This document shows, one piece after another, positions 7,724 through 16,072 of a stretch of 42,220 nucleotides of DNA. This DNA is from Desulfosarcina sp. GTDB lineage: Bacteria; Desulfobacterota; Desulfobacteria; Desulfobacterales; Desulfosarcinaceae. The stretch covers positions 1 to 42,220 of the forward strand of contig JABZFO010000114.1 of assembly GCA_014237405.1 (NCBI GenBank), given 5' to 3'. The notes under the pieces are model-generated. The model was given only the letters and a program-made list of their open reading frames with translations. It did not search any database and was not told the DNA's origin. Each line of letters starts with the position of its first letter. Position 1 is the stretch's first letter. The position numbers were made by a program, and so were the translations under genes.

Positions 7724-8494
7724 ATGAGTAACGACGCCCAAGAATGCCCGCCATGTGATAAAGGCGCACCGCGATGGGTGACGACTTTCGGCGATCTGAT
7801 GAGCCTTCTGCTCTGTTTTTTTGTTCTGCTGCTCTCCTTCTCTGAAATGGATCGCCAGAAATACAAGCAGGTGGCCGGATCCATGGAAAAAGCATTCGGC
7901 ATCCAACGGAAAAAAAATGTCTCCGAATCGCCCCGCCATGGGATGAAAATGATTGCCAAGGACTTTGACCAGCAAGCCGTTGCCACACGGGTAAAGAGAT
8001 ATATTGGTCGAGAACTGGAAGAGAATTTCGATGAACTCTATAGGAAAATCGAAGACGACATCGAAATCGAAGCCAGGAAAGACCAGGTGATCATCCGGCT
8101 GATGGGAGAGAGCACATTTGACTCGGGTAAAGCAAAAATTAAACCTGAACTCAAACCGATGATCTTACGAATCGGGCAGATCCTGTCGGCCGAGACCGCA
8201 GGAGATATCATCATTTCCGGTCATACCGACGATGTGCCGGTCAGGGGTGGCCCGTTCCAGTCCAACCTCAAGCTTTCCATCGCCCGGGCCGCCACTGTCG
8301 CCCAGTTTCTGCTGGATCAGGCAACAATCGATCCCAAGCGCGTATCCACCATGGGTTTTGGAGAATACCGACCCATTGCGGACAACCACACTGAACCGGG
8401 CAGACGTAAAAACCGACGGGTAGAGATCATCGTCGGCACCCTGCCCCGGCCACAGAGTACGGTTGGTTACGACAATACCGCCACTTCGCAATGA
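7724..8494 (+). CDS. motB: Flagellar motor stator protein MotB
   Basis: 256 aa. A short cytoplasmic N-terminus precedes one transmembrane helix (WVTTFGDLMSLLLCFFVLL) with the conserved ion-binding Asp in the FGDL motif. A plug/linker region follows, then a periplasmic OmpA-like peptidoglycan-binding domain (about 110-245) with ESTFDSGKAKIKP, ISGHTDDVPV and GFGEYRPIADN. It anchors the stator to the cell wall. It is the last gene of the plus-strand operon and converges on flgL; the 84-base gap between the two stops holds a decayed copy of the dispersed repeat and no obvious terminator. Confidence 0.97.
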   Translation: MSNDAQECPPCDKGAPRWVTTFGDLMSLLLCFFVLLLSFSEMDRQKYKQVAGSMEKAFGIQRKKNVSESPRHGMKMIAKDFDQQAVATRVKRYIGRELEENFDELYRKIEDDIEIEARKDQVIIRLMGESTFDSGKAKIKPELKPMILRIGQILSAETAGDIIISGHTDDVPVRGGPFQSNLKLSIARAATVAQFLLDQATIDPKRVSTMGFGEYRPIADNHTEPGRRKNRRVEIIVGTLPRPQSTVGYDNTATSQ

Positions 8495-8511
8495 TCGGAA
8501 TGAGCTATCTA

Positions 8512-8575
8512 TTGTCCGTCCAGAAATGAGACAATTTGAGGACTAAAATTTGAGCACAACGCAGATAATGGATGA
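8512..8575. repeat. Decayed copy of the dispersed MITE-like repeat
   Basis: GTCCGTCCAGAAATGAG matches the terminal repeat of the elements at 5502 and 42103. GAGGACTAAAATTTGAG followed by CAACGCAGAT matches the internal part of the 5502 element read in reverse complement. The middle is missing and no right-hand inverted repeat remains. It fills the space between the motB and flgL stops. Confidence 0.6.
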
Positions 8576-8578
8576 GCA

Positions 8579-9360
8579 CTATCTGAGAAAATCCACCAGA
8601 GTGGGCTGAATGACTTTGGCAGCGGTGGCCAGAAGCACTTCGTAGGCGGTCTGCTGGACCTGCATATCAATGGCTGTTTTGGTGATGTCGGCGTCTTCCA
8701 CACCCGACCGCATAGTTTCTACTGAATTGCCGAAACTGGTCCAATAATTGTTCGTGGCTTCCAGGCGCTTGTAATCGGAGGCAAGACCGCTTCTTGCAAT
8801 CTGAATCTGGTCCCCAATCCGTTTCAGCGGGTCAACGGCCGCACCAATAGCTACCGGATCATCTGCAGTCAACGCCGCCTCCAGATCGTCAAGTACCTGA
8901 AACAGGTTGTCGCCGCTCTCGATGAACATCTGGCTGCCGTCCGCTTCAAGCGCTACCGTAATCCCCTCCCCCACCATGACCCGGTGTGAACCGCCATCGC
9001 CATTGTAGGCGTAGGTGGCCGAATGATATTATTGACTGCTTCGACGAACGCGGTTTTATCCTCTATCCCGGGATTGGACGCGATGCTCTTGGCTTCACGC
9101 AAAAAGTCATGAATCTGCCCCAAGACGGTCTCCGTGTATTTCACACGGGTCTGTGCGTCGGTTATGTTTTCCCGATACTGATCAATCGTACTGAGGGTGC
9201 TCCGGTAGCCGAGAACCTTACCGATGCCGATGTGATCATCGGAGGGTTTGTTGATCCGCTTGCCGGAAGCCAGCTTCAGCTGAGTCTCCATGAGCTGGGT
9301 GCTCTGTTTGGCCAGGTTGACCTTAATATGGTCGGCCATGATTTTGGCACTGATTCTCAT
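8579..9360 (-). pseudogene. flgL: Flagellar hook-filament junction protein FlgL, broken by internal deletion and frameshift
   Basis: FlgL (HAP3) joins the hook to the filament. The N-terminal half (9360 down to about 9024) begins MRISAKIMADHIKVNLAKQS and has KLASGKRINKPSDDH, as in the family. The C-terminal half (about 9019 to 8579) continues YAYNGDGGSHRVMVGEGITV and ends with the D1 helix DITKTAIDMQVQQTAYEVLL. The halves are in different frames. The joint falls just after AFVEAVNNIIR, where FlgL normally continues with LRDQ-LAN and a YLFGG segment; about 35-45 residues seem absent. The total of 782 bases is not a multiple of three and is short for the family (about 300 aa). Either it is a real pseudogene or the sequence has an error. 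It is the last gene of flgM-N-K-L. Confidence 0.8.
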
Positions 9361-9379
9361 CGTAATCTCCTACCGGTGG

Positions 9380-10786
9380 TTAAACCATTGCTATGAGGGC
9401 TTCAAGCATTTCATCCACGGTATTCACAAGTTTGGCGGCGGCATTGTATGCACTCTGGAACTGAACCATGTTTACCATCTCTTCATCCATGGAGACACCC
9501 GACACCTCCTCCCGGTAGGTGGCCAGCTGCAGTGACACCATGGATTGATGGTCGGAATTTACCTTGGCCTGGGAGACATTTCTTCCCACGTCACTGACCA
9601 GTGAATTGTAAAAATCACCAAAGGCTGCCGTTCCGCCGGACATGGACAGGCTGTTCTGGAGTTCGCTGATGGCAATGGCATTGCCGTTGCCGCCGGGCAC
9701 CCCTTCGGTATTCAATGCCGCCGCAACCAGGTTTGAATTATTGACGACAGCCGTATTCACGGCGATATCCGACGCATCCGTGCCGCTAAAAAAGTCTATG
9801 CCGGTGTCATCCGGCGGTGCCTCCAGCGTAAGACCGGTGCTGTGGAGTGTGTTGACCGCGGTGATCATGGTTTGTGCCATGTCGTTCAACCGGACCAGAT
9901 AATCCGGGATGGAGGTATCCCGTGCCTCGATCCATCCTTTTAACTTTCCGTCTGAGATATCACTGGTGATATTCTGCAGGGCACCGCTGCTGCTCTCCCA
10001 GAAAACGTCATTAAACCCGGTGGCATTCAGGCCGGTGGTCAAATTCCATGAACTGACTCGATCCACCAGGGTGTGACCGTTTGCCGTGACTATAGTCAAA
10101 TATCCGTCGGCATCCTCGAAACTGTTCACGTTAATGAGGCTTGAAAGTTCCTTGAGCTTGAGATCGCGCTGGTCCCTGAATTCATTTGCACTGTGATTGT
10201 TTCCGGCTTCGATTTCCGAGATCTTCAGGTTGAGTTCGGCAATTTCCCCGGTCAGCGTGTTGATGTCACCCACAGCTCCATTGACGCTGATGTCACTGCC
10301 TTTCTGGACCTGATGAAGATCACGGATCAATTTATTGAACCCGTCGGTCATGTTCCGGCTCTCTCCGATCAAGGTCACCCGCTCCGTATATCCGGACGGA
10401 TTGTTGGACAGCTGCTGCCAGGCATCCCAGAACTGACTCATGGCATTGTTCAAACCATAACCGGACACTTCATCGAACATCAGTTCGGCTTTTTCCAGGG
10501 TTTCCCTCTGTGCCTGCCAGCGGCCTTTTTTGGCGGCAGCATCGGCCAGCTGTGAATTCAAAAACCGGTCATATATCCGCTGAATGGTTCGATTGGCCCG
10601 CACACCCGTACTCAGGGTGCCGCCTTCATAGCGAACCGGTTCGTTCTGCTCCATGTTGAGCCGCTGGCGGGAGTAGCCTTCGGTGTTCACATTGGCGATG
10701 TTGTTGGCCGTGATGTCCAGCGCCTTTTGCTGGGTGATCAGGGCGGTTTTAGCAACGTTGAACATGCCGTAGATGATATTTGCCAT
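9380..10786 (-). CDS. flgK: Flagellar hook-associated protein FlgK (HAP1)
   Basis: Secreted protein at the hook-filament junction. The 468-aa product has the rod/hook-family N-terminus with ALDITANNIANVNTEGYSRQ and the FlgK-typical FWDAWQQLSNNPSGYTERV. The C-terminal heptad region is SGVSMDEEMVNMVQFQSAYN followed by AAKLVNTVDEMLEALI, ending the D0 coiled coil. The length is within the family range (450-550) and no break was seen, unlike flgL 19 bases downstream. The start at 10786 puts the methionine directly before ANIIYGMFNVAKTAL, as expected. It is probably expressed from the sigma28 promoter ahead of flgM. Confidence 0.95.
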   Translation of the reverse strand: MANIIYGMFNVAKTALITQQKALDITANNIANVNTEGYSRQRLNMEQNEPVRYEGGTLSTGVRANRTIQRIYDRFLNSQLADAAAKKGRWQAQRETLEKAELMFDEVSGYGLNNAMSQFWDAWQQLSNNPSGYTERVTLIGESRNMTDGFNKLIRDLHQVQKGSDISVNGAVGDINTLTGEIAELNLKISEIEAGNNHSANEFRDQRDLKLKELSSLINVNSFEDADGYLTIVTANGHTLVDRVSSWNLTTGLNATGFNDVFWESSSGALQNITSDISDGKLKGWIEARDTSIPDYLVRLNDMAQTMITAVNTLHSTGLTLEAPPDDTGIDFFSGTDASDIAVNTAVVNNSNLVAAALNTEGVPGGNGNAIAISELQNSLSMSGGTAAFGDFYNSLVSDVGRNVSQAKVNSDHQSMVSLQLATYREEVSGVSMDEEMVNMVQFQSAYNAAAKLVNTVDEMLEALIAMV

Positions 10787-10850
10787 GACGGGTGCCTTTG
10801 TCAGCCGTTAAAAATCTGCAGTAATCCGGTAGTGCGTTTAAATTCTCTAT

Positions 10851-11363
10851 TCATACGGTTCCGCAAAAAATTCGCCCGCCGCCGCTGCTGTAAACAATCG
10901 CAGGATAACCGGTTCCGGGCTTTTGATAAACCGAGTTATCGTCAATGAGATGGGTCAGCAGTTTCAACGATCCCTTAATCAGATCCAGATATTGATTGAT
11001 CAGCAGCTGGTTGCGCCTGTTTTTCTTATGCACATCGCCGATGATCGATCGCAAGCGATTGGCGCGGACCAGCAGTTTTTCATTGTATGGCGGCTTGACG
11101 AATAGCGCCAGTTCGCTCACCGTCATTAATCTGCCGTTTGTCGCGGTTGCGTCCGACAGTTGACCAACCAGCTGTTTTCTTTTTTCTTCAAGCTGTTGGA
11201 GCTTGACCACCAGGGATTCTTTTTCATGCTGAACCTGGTCGAACCGTTCCTTTCCAGAAAGGGAAATCGATGCTTCCTCATCGGCCAGGACGCTTTTCAT
11301 GGTCCGGTAACAAACCGCTTCTTCATCCAATATGGCCAGCAGCGCCATTATCTTCACATCCAT
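10851..11363 (-). CDS. flgN: FlgN-like export chaperone for FlgK/FlgL
   Basis: A 170-aa helical cytoplasmic protein with the FlgN pattern: an N-terminal helix with ALLAILDEEAVCYRTMKSVL, a central charged helix with HEKESLVVKLQQLEEKRKQL, and a later helix with NRRNQLLINQYLDLIKGSLK. FlgN binds the C-termini of FlgK and FlgL before export. Primary sequence conservation in this family is low, so the call leans on position between flgM and flgK and on the helix layout. The frame is open to 11402, but that start would overlap flgM; the ATG at 11363 has AGGA 7 bases upstream. Confidence 0.82.
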   Translation of the reverse strand: MDVKIMALLAILDEEAVCYRTMKSVLADEEASISLSGKERFDQVQHEKESLVVKLQQLEEKRKQLVGQLSDATATNGRLMTVSELALFVKPPYNEKLLVRANRLRSIIGDVHKKNRRNQLLINQYLDLIKGSLKLLTHLIDDNSVYQKPGTGYPAIVYSSGGGRIFCGTV

Positions 11364-11385
11364 GGGGTTATCCTGTGGGTTGACG

Positions 11386-11718
11386 TCATGCCTTGGTGTC
11401 AATGTGTTTCAGTACGTTGTTGTTTTCCAGGGTCTCATTGATCATGTTCACTGCAATCCGATGGCCTTTTACACGGTATGTTCCTGCTTCAACCTGGTGT
11501 TTTAATTGCATTACCAGATCTTCACGAATTTCAGGAAGCAAATGCGCATGTTGCACGGCGGCGTTGAATTCACGGCCTCTTTCTGTCAGGCTGACGGTAT
11601 CCCTTTCCGCTGACTTTCGCTGCGCCCCGTTCGGTTCAACTGTCGGTTGTGGAATCTCTTCAACCTGCCTGTTCTGGGCGGGCAGGGATTGCAAGGGGCC
11701 TTTTTCGGGAATTTCCAT
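11386..11718 (-). CDS. flgM: Anti-sigma28 factor FlgM
   Basis: 110 aa. The N-terminal half is polar and likely disordered. The C-terminal sigma-binding region has DTVSLTERGREFNAAVQHA, LPEIREDLVMQLKHQVEAG and TYRVKGHRIAVNMI, a standard FlgM pattern. It holds FliA inactive until the hook is complete and FlgM is exported. It is the first gene after the sigma28-like promoter at 11785-11812, so it is probably under FliA feedback, as in enterics. flgN follows, with its start 22 bases downstream. Confidence 0.93.
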   Translation of the reverse strand: MEIPEKGPLQSLPAQNRQVEEIPQPTVEPNGAQRKSAERDTVSLTERGREFNAAVQHAHLLPEIREDLVMQLKHQVEAGTYRVKGHRIAVNMINETLENNNVLKHIDTKA

Positions 11719-11751
11719 TTAAGATCTCCTGATCACCACTGATCTCATTTC

Positions 11752-11770
11752 CCATGATCACCGATCATGG
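11752..11770. promoter_or_regulatory. Inverted repeat at the flgM transcription start
   Basis: CCATGATC (11752-11759) and GATCATGG (11763-11770) are perfect inverted repeats around ACC. They lie just downstream of the predicted start (near 11778) of the sigma28-like flgM promoter, so they fall in the flgM leader, 34-52 bases upstream of the ATG. An operator or leader hairpin is possible; no protein can be assigned. Confidence 0.45.
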
Positions 11771-11784
11771 TCCGGTTACCCTTC

Positions 11785-11812
11785 TTATCGGCCCTTTGCG
11801 GCAATGGCTTTA
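11785..11812 (-). promoter_or_regulatory. Sigma28 (FliA) promoter for flgM-flgN-flgK-flgL
   Basis: Read on the minus strand, TAAA (11812-11809) is followed by 16 bases and then GCCGATAA (11792-11785). The -10 box matches the FliA consensus perfectly and the spacing is one base over the usual 15. The predicted start is near 11778, 60 bases before the flgM ATG. Confidence 0.8.
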
Positions 11813-11855
11813 ATTTTCCGATTATTCGACTTTACATTCAGACCCGTTGCGGAGC

Positions 11856-12194
11856 TTATTTTCCTCCTTTGAGCTGGTTGAAGATCATGCGTGAAATGCC
11901 GATGCCACCGTTTTGCGCCATCTCCCCGGCGATTTGTTCATCCAGCATGCCGGTAAAGATCTCTTCAGTCATGGATGGGGGCAACAACGTAGATTCAGGG
12001 ACTGTTGCCCGCATTTCTCGAATCATGAAATTGAGCAAGAGGGATTCGAACTGCTCGCTGGCCTTCTCGAGATCGGCATCTGAATGACTGTCGCGCCGCA
12101 CACCCGACTGGGCGGCCGAAAGGGTTCGGTCAGCGCTGGCGGTCCCCAGCTTAAAAACAGTGGCATCAGTGGCCAGCAGGTTAAAATCGGACAT
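11856..12194 (-). CDS. flgJ: FlgJ N-terminal domain protein, rod-binding/rod scaffold
   Basis: A 112-aa protein matching only the N-terminal rod-binding domain of FlgJ: EKASEQFESLLLNFMIREM, STLLPPSMTEEIFTGMLDEQ and AQNGGIGISRMIFNQL. The muramidase domain found in gammaproteobacterial FlgJ is absent, which is common in other phyla where a separate lytic enzyme opens the wall. Its ATG overlaps the flgI stop by one base (TGATG), so translation is probably coupled. It is the last gene of the flgF-G-A-H-I-J operon. Confidence 0.9.
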   Translation of the reverse strand: MSDFNLLATDATVFKLGTASADRTLSAAQSGVRRDSHSDADLEKASEQFESLLLNFMIREMRATVPESTLLPPSMTEEIFTGMLDEQIAGEMAQNGGIGISRMIFNQLKGGK

Positions 12195-13300
12195 CAGATC
12201 ACCTCCAAATCCGCCTGAAGGGCACCGGCCGCCTTAATGGCCTGGAAGATGGCGATCAGGTCCCTGGGTGTGACACCCAAGGCATTGAGGGCATTGACCA
12301 CATCTCCGATACTCACCCCTTTGGGAACCACCACCAGTTGATTGGCATCTTCCTGAACATTGATCTCGGTACTCGGCGAAGCCACCGTCCGCCCGTCGGA
12401 AAAGGGCAGTGGCTGAGAGACATTGACGTTTTCCCTGATGATGATGCTCAAATTCCCGTGGGCAATGGCGATGGTTGAGATGCGCACCTGCTCTCCCATG
12501 ACCACGGTGCCGGTCCGTTCATTGATCACCACCCTGGCGTCATTATCCGGCTCTACCTCGAGCGTGCTGAGTGAAGCCAACAAGGGAACCGTGTTGCCCA
12601 TGTACCGGTCCGGGATCCTGATTTCAATCGTGCCGGCATCCTCGGCACGGGCAACCGGTTCAGTAAATTGGGCATTGATCACATCGACAATCCGCGCTGC
12701 CGTGTTGAAATCGGGATTGTGCAAGCTGAACAGCAGGCTGTCGCGATCCCTAAAATTATTAGGGACCTCCCGTTCGATGATGGCTCCGGACAGCACCCGA
12801 CCCACGGTAGGAAAGTTCTTCACCACCGTCGATGCCGTCCCGCCGGCGCCAAAGCCACCGGTATTCACCGGACCCTGCGCCACCGCGTAAATTTTGCCGT
12901 CAACGCCTTTGAGCGGCATCAGCATGAGCGTCCCGCCTTGAAGGTTTTTGGCGTCGCCGATGGAACTGACGAGCACATCGATGCGGTTTCCTCTTTTGGC
13001 AAAGGGCGGCAGTGTTGCGGTCACCATGACGGCAGCAACGTTTTTCACCTGGATATCTTTCGGGTCGACCGTCACCCCCATTTTTTCCAACATGGACGCC
13101 ATGGACTGGATCGTGAAGATGGCTTTTTTGCCGTCACCGGATCCGTCCAGGCCCACGACGAGGCCGTAGCCCACCAGCTGATTTTTGCGAACCCCGTTGA
13201 TTTCGGCAATATCCTTGAGCCTGACGGCATCGGCGGCAGCGTGCCAACCCATCCCGATGACGACCAACAGGGCAATGATCAATATTTGTTTCGATTTCAT
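12194..13300 (-). CDS. flgI: Flagellar P-ring protein FlgI
   Basis: Periplasmic protein that forms the P ring around the rod. The N-terminus (1-23, QILIIALLVVIGMGWHAAADA) is a Sec signal peptide. The mature part starts VRLKDIAEINGVRKNQLVGY and GLVVGLDGSGD, followed by VKNVAAVMVTATLPPFAKRG and VSSIGDAKNLQGGTLMLMPL. It ends with VSIGDVVNALNALGVTPRDL and IAIFQAIKAAGALQADLEVI. The length of 368 aa is normal and it appears intact. The 5' neighbour flgH seems damaged and is separated from flgI by a 206-base gap holding a dispersed repeat. Confidence 0.97.
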   Translation of the reverse strand: MKSKQILIIALLVVIGMGWHAAADAVRLKDIAEINGVRKNQLVGYGLVVGLDGSGDGKKAIFTIQSMASMLEKMGVTVDPKDIQVKNVAAVMVTATLPPFAKRGNRIDVLVSSIGDAKNLQGGTLMLMPLKGVDGKIYAVAQGPVNTGGFGAGGTASTVVKNFPTVGRVLSGAIIEREVPNNFRDRDSLLFSLHNPDFNTAARIVDVINAQFTEPVARAEDAGTIEIRIPDRYMGNTVPLLASLSTLEVEPDNDARVVINERTGTVVMGEQVRISTIAIAHGNLSIIIRENVNVSQPLPFSDGRTVASPSTEINVQEDANQLVVVPKGVSIGDVVNALNALGVTPRDLIAIFQAIKAAGALQADLEVI

Positions 13301-13348
13301 GGAACCATCACCATTCGTCCTTGATACACCCGTAAAAAGTTCCGTTTC

Positions 13349-13496
13349 AGACGGACTCGTAAAAAGTTCGAGATCAAGGCTTGCGAATCCCTAGGAATAC
13401 CGCTAACGCGGGTGCCGTAGGCAGCGTACTTAGCGTACTCCGCAGCGACGAGGGATGAAGCGTAACGCAGATATCGGACTTATTACGAATCCGTCA
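13349..13496. mobile_element. MITE-like element between flgH and flgI
   Basis: About 147 bp with terminal inverted repeats: the left end is GACGGACTCGTAAAAAGT and the reverse complement of the right end is GACGGATTCGTAATAAGT. The interior contains GTTCGAGATCAAGGC and GAAGCGTAACGCAGAT. These echo GTTCAAGATCAAGGC and GAGCATAACGCAGAG in the 5502 element, so the two are related but distinct subfamilies. The palindrome GTACTTAGCGTAC lies near the middle. It splits flgH from flgI inside an operon and could affect transcription through it. Confidence 0.65.
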
Positions 13497-13506
13497 TCCT
13501 TGGATT

Positions 13507-14189
13507 CTAAAAGGGCCACACCGCCATCACGATACTGGTCAGCCAGCCGGGCTTTTGCCGATCGTTGACCACACCGGTGCCGCTGTATGAGATCCTGGCG
13601 TCGGCAACATGGGTGGAAATCACCTGATTGCCCGCACTGATGTCGCGGGGCCGCACCACACCGGTGAGCTGGATGATCTGGTTTTCGTTGTTGATCAACA
13701 CCTCCCGCGATCCGGTGATCACCAAATTGCCGTTGGGCAGGACCTGGGTCACCAGCGCCGTGATATAGGCATTCAAATCTCCGCTCCGTTTTGTGGTTCC
13801 GGTGCCTTCGAATTCACTCTCCACACCACCGGCCACCTTTGAAAAGGGATTGAAGAACGGATGATCGGCCGGGTACCGTTTTTCCGCGTTAAAAAAAGCG
13901 TCTACGCTGGCGCTCAACGAAGAGGTTCGGTCCGTTTCCGTGGTGGCCTTGTTGGTGGCCTTCGACGATTCAGCAATTTTAATGGTGACGATATCCCCTA
14001 CGGTTCGGGCCTTCTGGTCGGTAAACATGGAGATTAAAGGTGCGTCATCCAGCCATAAGGAGCCATCCGATCGGGCTTCAGTCGCCGGCACGTGAGGCAT
14101 GGGCATGGCCACCTGCTGGGCCAGAATAGCAGAATCGCCAATGGCCCGAATCTGCCTGCAACGCTTATTTTAAATTGATGGATCATCAT
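13507..14189 (-). pseudogene. flgH: Flagellar L-ring protein FlgH, 5' end apparently frameshifted
   Basis: The main frame (from a GTG at 14112) gives a good FlgH body: DGSLWLDDAPLISMFTDQKA, RTVGDIVTIKIAESSKATNK, NAYITALVTQVLPNGNLVIT and SREVLINNENQIIQLTGVV, ending FGVW-like in SIVMAVWPF. That frame lacks any signal peptide or lipobox, which FlgH needs as an outer-membrane lipoprotein. In another frame just upstream, tandem ATGs (14189 and 14186) behind GCGAGGTGC open MMIHQFKISVAGRF, then GPLAILLFW, a signal-peptide-like start. The joint near 14118-14126 therefore looks like a small deletion and frameshift that removed the lipobox Cys. A sequencing error or a genuine lesion would both explain it. 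The alternative of a 201-aa cytosolic FlgH from GTG is unlikely to work. Confidence 0.7.
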
Positions 14190-14197
14190 GCACCTCG

Positions 14198-15202
14198 CTA
14201 AAAGTCCACTGCAACGGCACCCGGCCCGGTTACCCGGGCAGTGATGATACGCCTGGAATCCGTATTCACCACCCGCACCATCTCCCCTTTACGTCCCTGT
14301 TGTTTAACCATACCGGTGGCGGTAATGGTCATCGATCCGATGTTGGCGATAATCTTGACGATATCGCCCCGCTTGACCAAAGGTGGTGAGGAAATCATGC
14401 TCGACTGAAGCACGCTGCCGGGATAGATCATCCGTGTGGCCCGATTTCCCAGGGCGTCTTCGATGCGGCTGACGGTATCCGACGGCAGCTCCACCAGATC
14501 GCGGCGTTCAACAGACAGGTCTGCCAGCTCGATATGCTGATGCTTTCCCAGGGGCCGGATGGCAGTGACCACATCCGCCATAACGGAAATGGTCGCATTC
14601 ACCCATACTTTTCGCACCGGTTCGCCGTCCACGAAAAGGTGCAGGGCCAAAATCGTGCGTCCCAGATAGTCTTCATTGCGGTTGGGCACGATCCGATAGG
14701 ACAGTTTTCCCGTGGGCAGGTGGATGGTTTCATCGAAGGTAATGCCGCTGATGGTGACATCTTCATTTTTCCATGGCATCCGGCTGCGGATCGCCGTTTC
14801 AACCGCACGCTCAATGCGCCGGATGGGCAACTTTGCCGCCTGACGGGTAATCCGCACATCCTGGGGACCTTTAAAAATCATCGAAGCAGTATCGGCACCG
14901 GCCTGTTTGAGACGGATGCGAATATAGTCAATACCCACGAACCGGATCTGCCCGGGCTGTGGGGACCTGGCCACAACGGTTGCACCCAACGTCTTTAACT
15001 GCATTTCCGATGCGCCGGTCAAGGTGGCAATGTCGGACAGGCGAATCGCGGCCTGATCGACCGCGACCGCAGCCTTGAGCGTGAGGCAAATGCCATCCGA
15101 GGAAAATGCCGCCGGTGAAGACAGGAACACCACAAACATGAGAATCAGGCATACACCCAGTTCTCTCGTGCAGTGGTATCGTTGGATTCCGTTAGCTCTC
15201 AT
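14198..15202 (-). CDS. flgA: P-ring assembly chaperone FlgA
   Basis: A 334-aa periplasmic protein with a Sec signal (about 15-35, LGVCLILMFVVFLSSPAAFS). The C-terminal SAF-type domain contains ITAIRPL-like wording VVTAIRPLGKHQHIELADLS and NRATRMIYPGSVLQSSMISS, then VKRGDIVKIIANIGSMTITA and RVVNTDSRRIITARVTGPG. It assists FlgI polymerisation. It is longer than enteric FlgA (about 220 aa); the extra N-terminal module is common in Desulfobacterota-like versions. Its start is 5 bases past the flgG stop, so they share a transcript. Confidence 0.93.
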   Translation of the reverse strand: MRANGIQRYHCTRELGVCLILMFVVFLSSPAAFSSDGICLTLKAAVAVDQAAIRLSDIATLTGASEMQLKTLGATVVARSPQPGQIRFVGIDYIRIRLKQAGADTASMIFKGPQDVRITRQAAKLPIRRIERAVETAIRSRMPWKNEDVTISGITFDETIHLPTGKLSYRIVPNRNEDYLGRTILALHLFVDGEPVRKVWVNATISVMADVVTAIRPLGKHQHIELADLSVERRDLVELPSDTVSRIEDALGNRATRMIYPGSVLQSSMISSPPLVKRGDIVKIIANIGSMTITATGMVKQQGRKGEMVRVVNTDSRRIITARVTGPGAVAVDF

Positions 15203-15207
15203 CGGTA

Positions 15208-15996
15208 CTACCTTTTCAAGTTGGTTGCTGTCTGAAGCATTTCATCGGACGCCTGAATGGTCTTGCTGTTGGTTTCATAGGCCCGCTGGGCCACGATCAT
15301 ATTGACCATTTCATCCACCACGCTCACGTTGGACATTTCCAGATACCCCTGTGCAATGGTTCCGTAGCCGGCCTCCCCAGGAGTTCCGGTGGTGGCATCA
15401 CCCGAGGAAGCGGATGGGAGGAACAGATTCCTGCCGATGCTTCTCAAGCCGGCCGGGTTGATGAACTGGGCCAGTTCAATGTTGCCGATTTCCGACGGCT
15501 GGTTATCCCCTGCCAGAAGAACCGACACCGTGCCGTCGGTCCCGATGGAAATGGCGATGGCATCTGCGGGGATGGTCAGTTCCGGCTCCATGGGAAACCC
15601 GTCCGATGTCACCACCCGGCCGTCGCTGTCCAGTTTGAATGTTCCCGCCCGGGTGTAGCCGGTTTCCCCGTTGGGCTGGATCACCTGAAAAAATCCGCCG
15701 CCTTCGATGGCCATGTCCAGTTGGTTCTGGGTGTGGTTAAATTCCCCCTGGGTGAACATCTTCTGGGTGGCGGCAGGGCGGACGCCGTGGCCCACCTGGA
15801 TGCCGGTGGGTACCTGCGTGTCTGCGGAGGATGACACCCCCGGCGATCGGAGCGTCTGGTAAAGCAGATCCTGGAAATCAGCCCTGCTTTTCTTGAATCC
15901 GGAGGTGCCGACATTGGCCAGGTTGTTTGAAATCACATCGATGTTCAATGTCTGGGCCTGCATTCCGGTGGCCGCTGACCATAGGCTTCTGATCAT
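15208..15996 (-). CDS. flgG: Flagellar distal rod protein FlgG
   Basis: 262 aa, the standard FlgG length. The N-terminus is [20 protein letters not shown] with [20 protein letters not shown]. The core has [20 protein letters not shown] and [19 protein letters not shown]. The C-terminus is [20 protein letters not shown] followed by [17 protein letters not shown]. It forms the distal rod that crosses the P and L rings. It appears intact and lies between flgF and flgA; AGGAGGAAACA before the ATG is a strong ribosome site. Confidence 0.97.
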   Translation of the reverse strand: MIRSLWSAATGMQAQTLNIDVISNNLANVGTSGFKKSRADFQDLLYQTLRSPGVSSSADTQVPTGIQVGHGVRPAATQKMFTQGEFNHTQNQLDMAIEGGGFFQVIQPNGETGYTRAGTFKLDSDGRVVTSDGFPMEPELTIPADAIAISIGTDGTVSVLLAGDNQPSEIGNIELAQFINPAGLRSIGRNLFLPSASSGDATTGTPGEAGYGTIAQGYLEMSNVSVVDEMVNMIVAQRAYETNSKTIQASDEMLQTATNLKR

Positions 15997-16072
15997 TGTT
16001 TCCTCCTGTATCCTGTTTCACGATTGTTCCGCACCTGCCGGCCCTTGAACGGCTCAGGCAACCAGTCATCGT

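Noticed and set aside
8953..9360. Programmed frameshifting in flgL
   Set aside because: No slippery heptamer is seen at the joint, and family residues are missing, so a deletion explains it better than ribosomal frameshifting.
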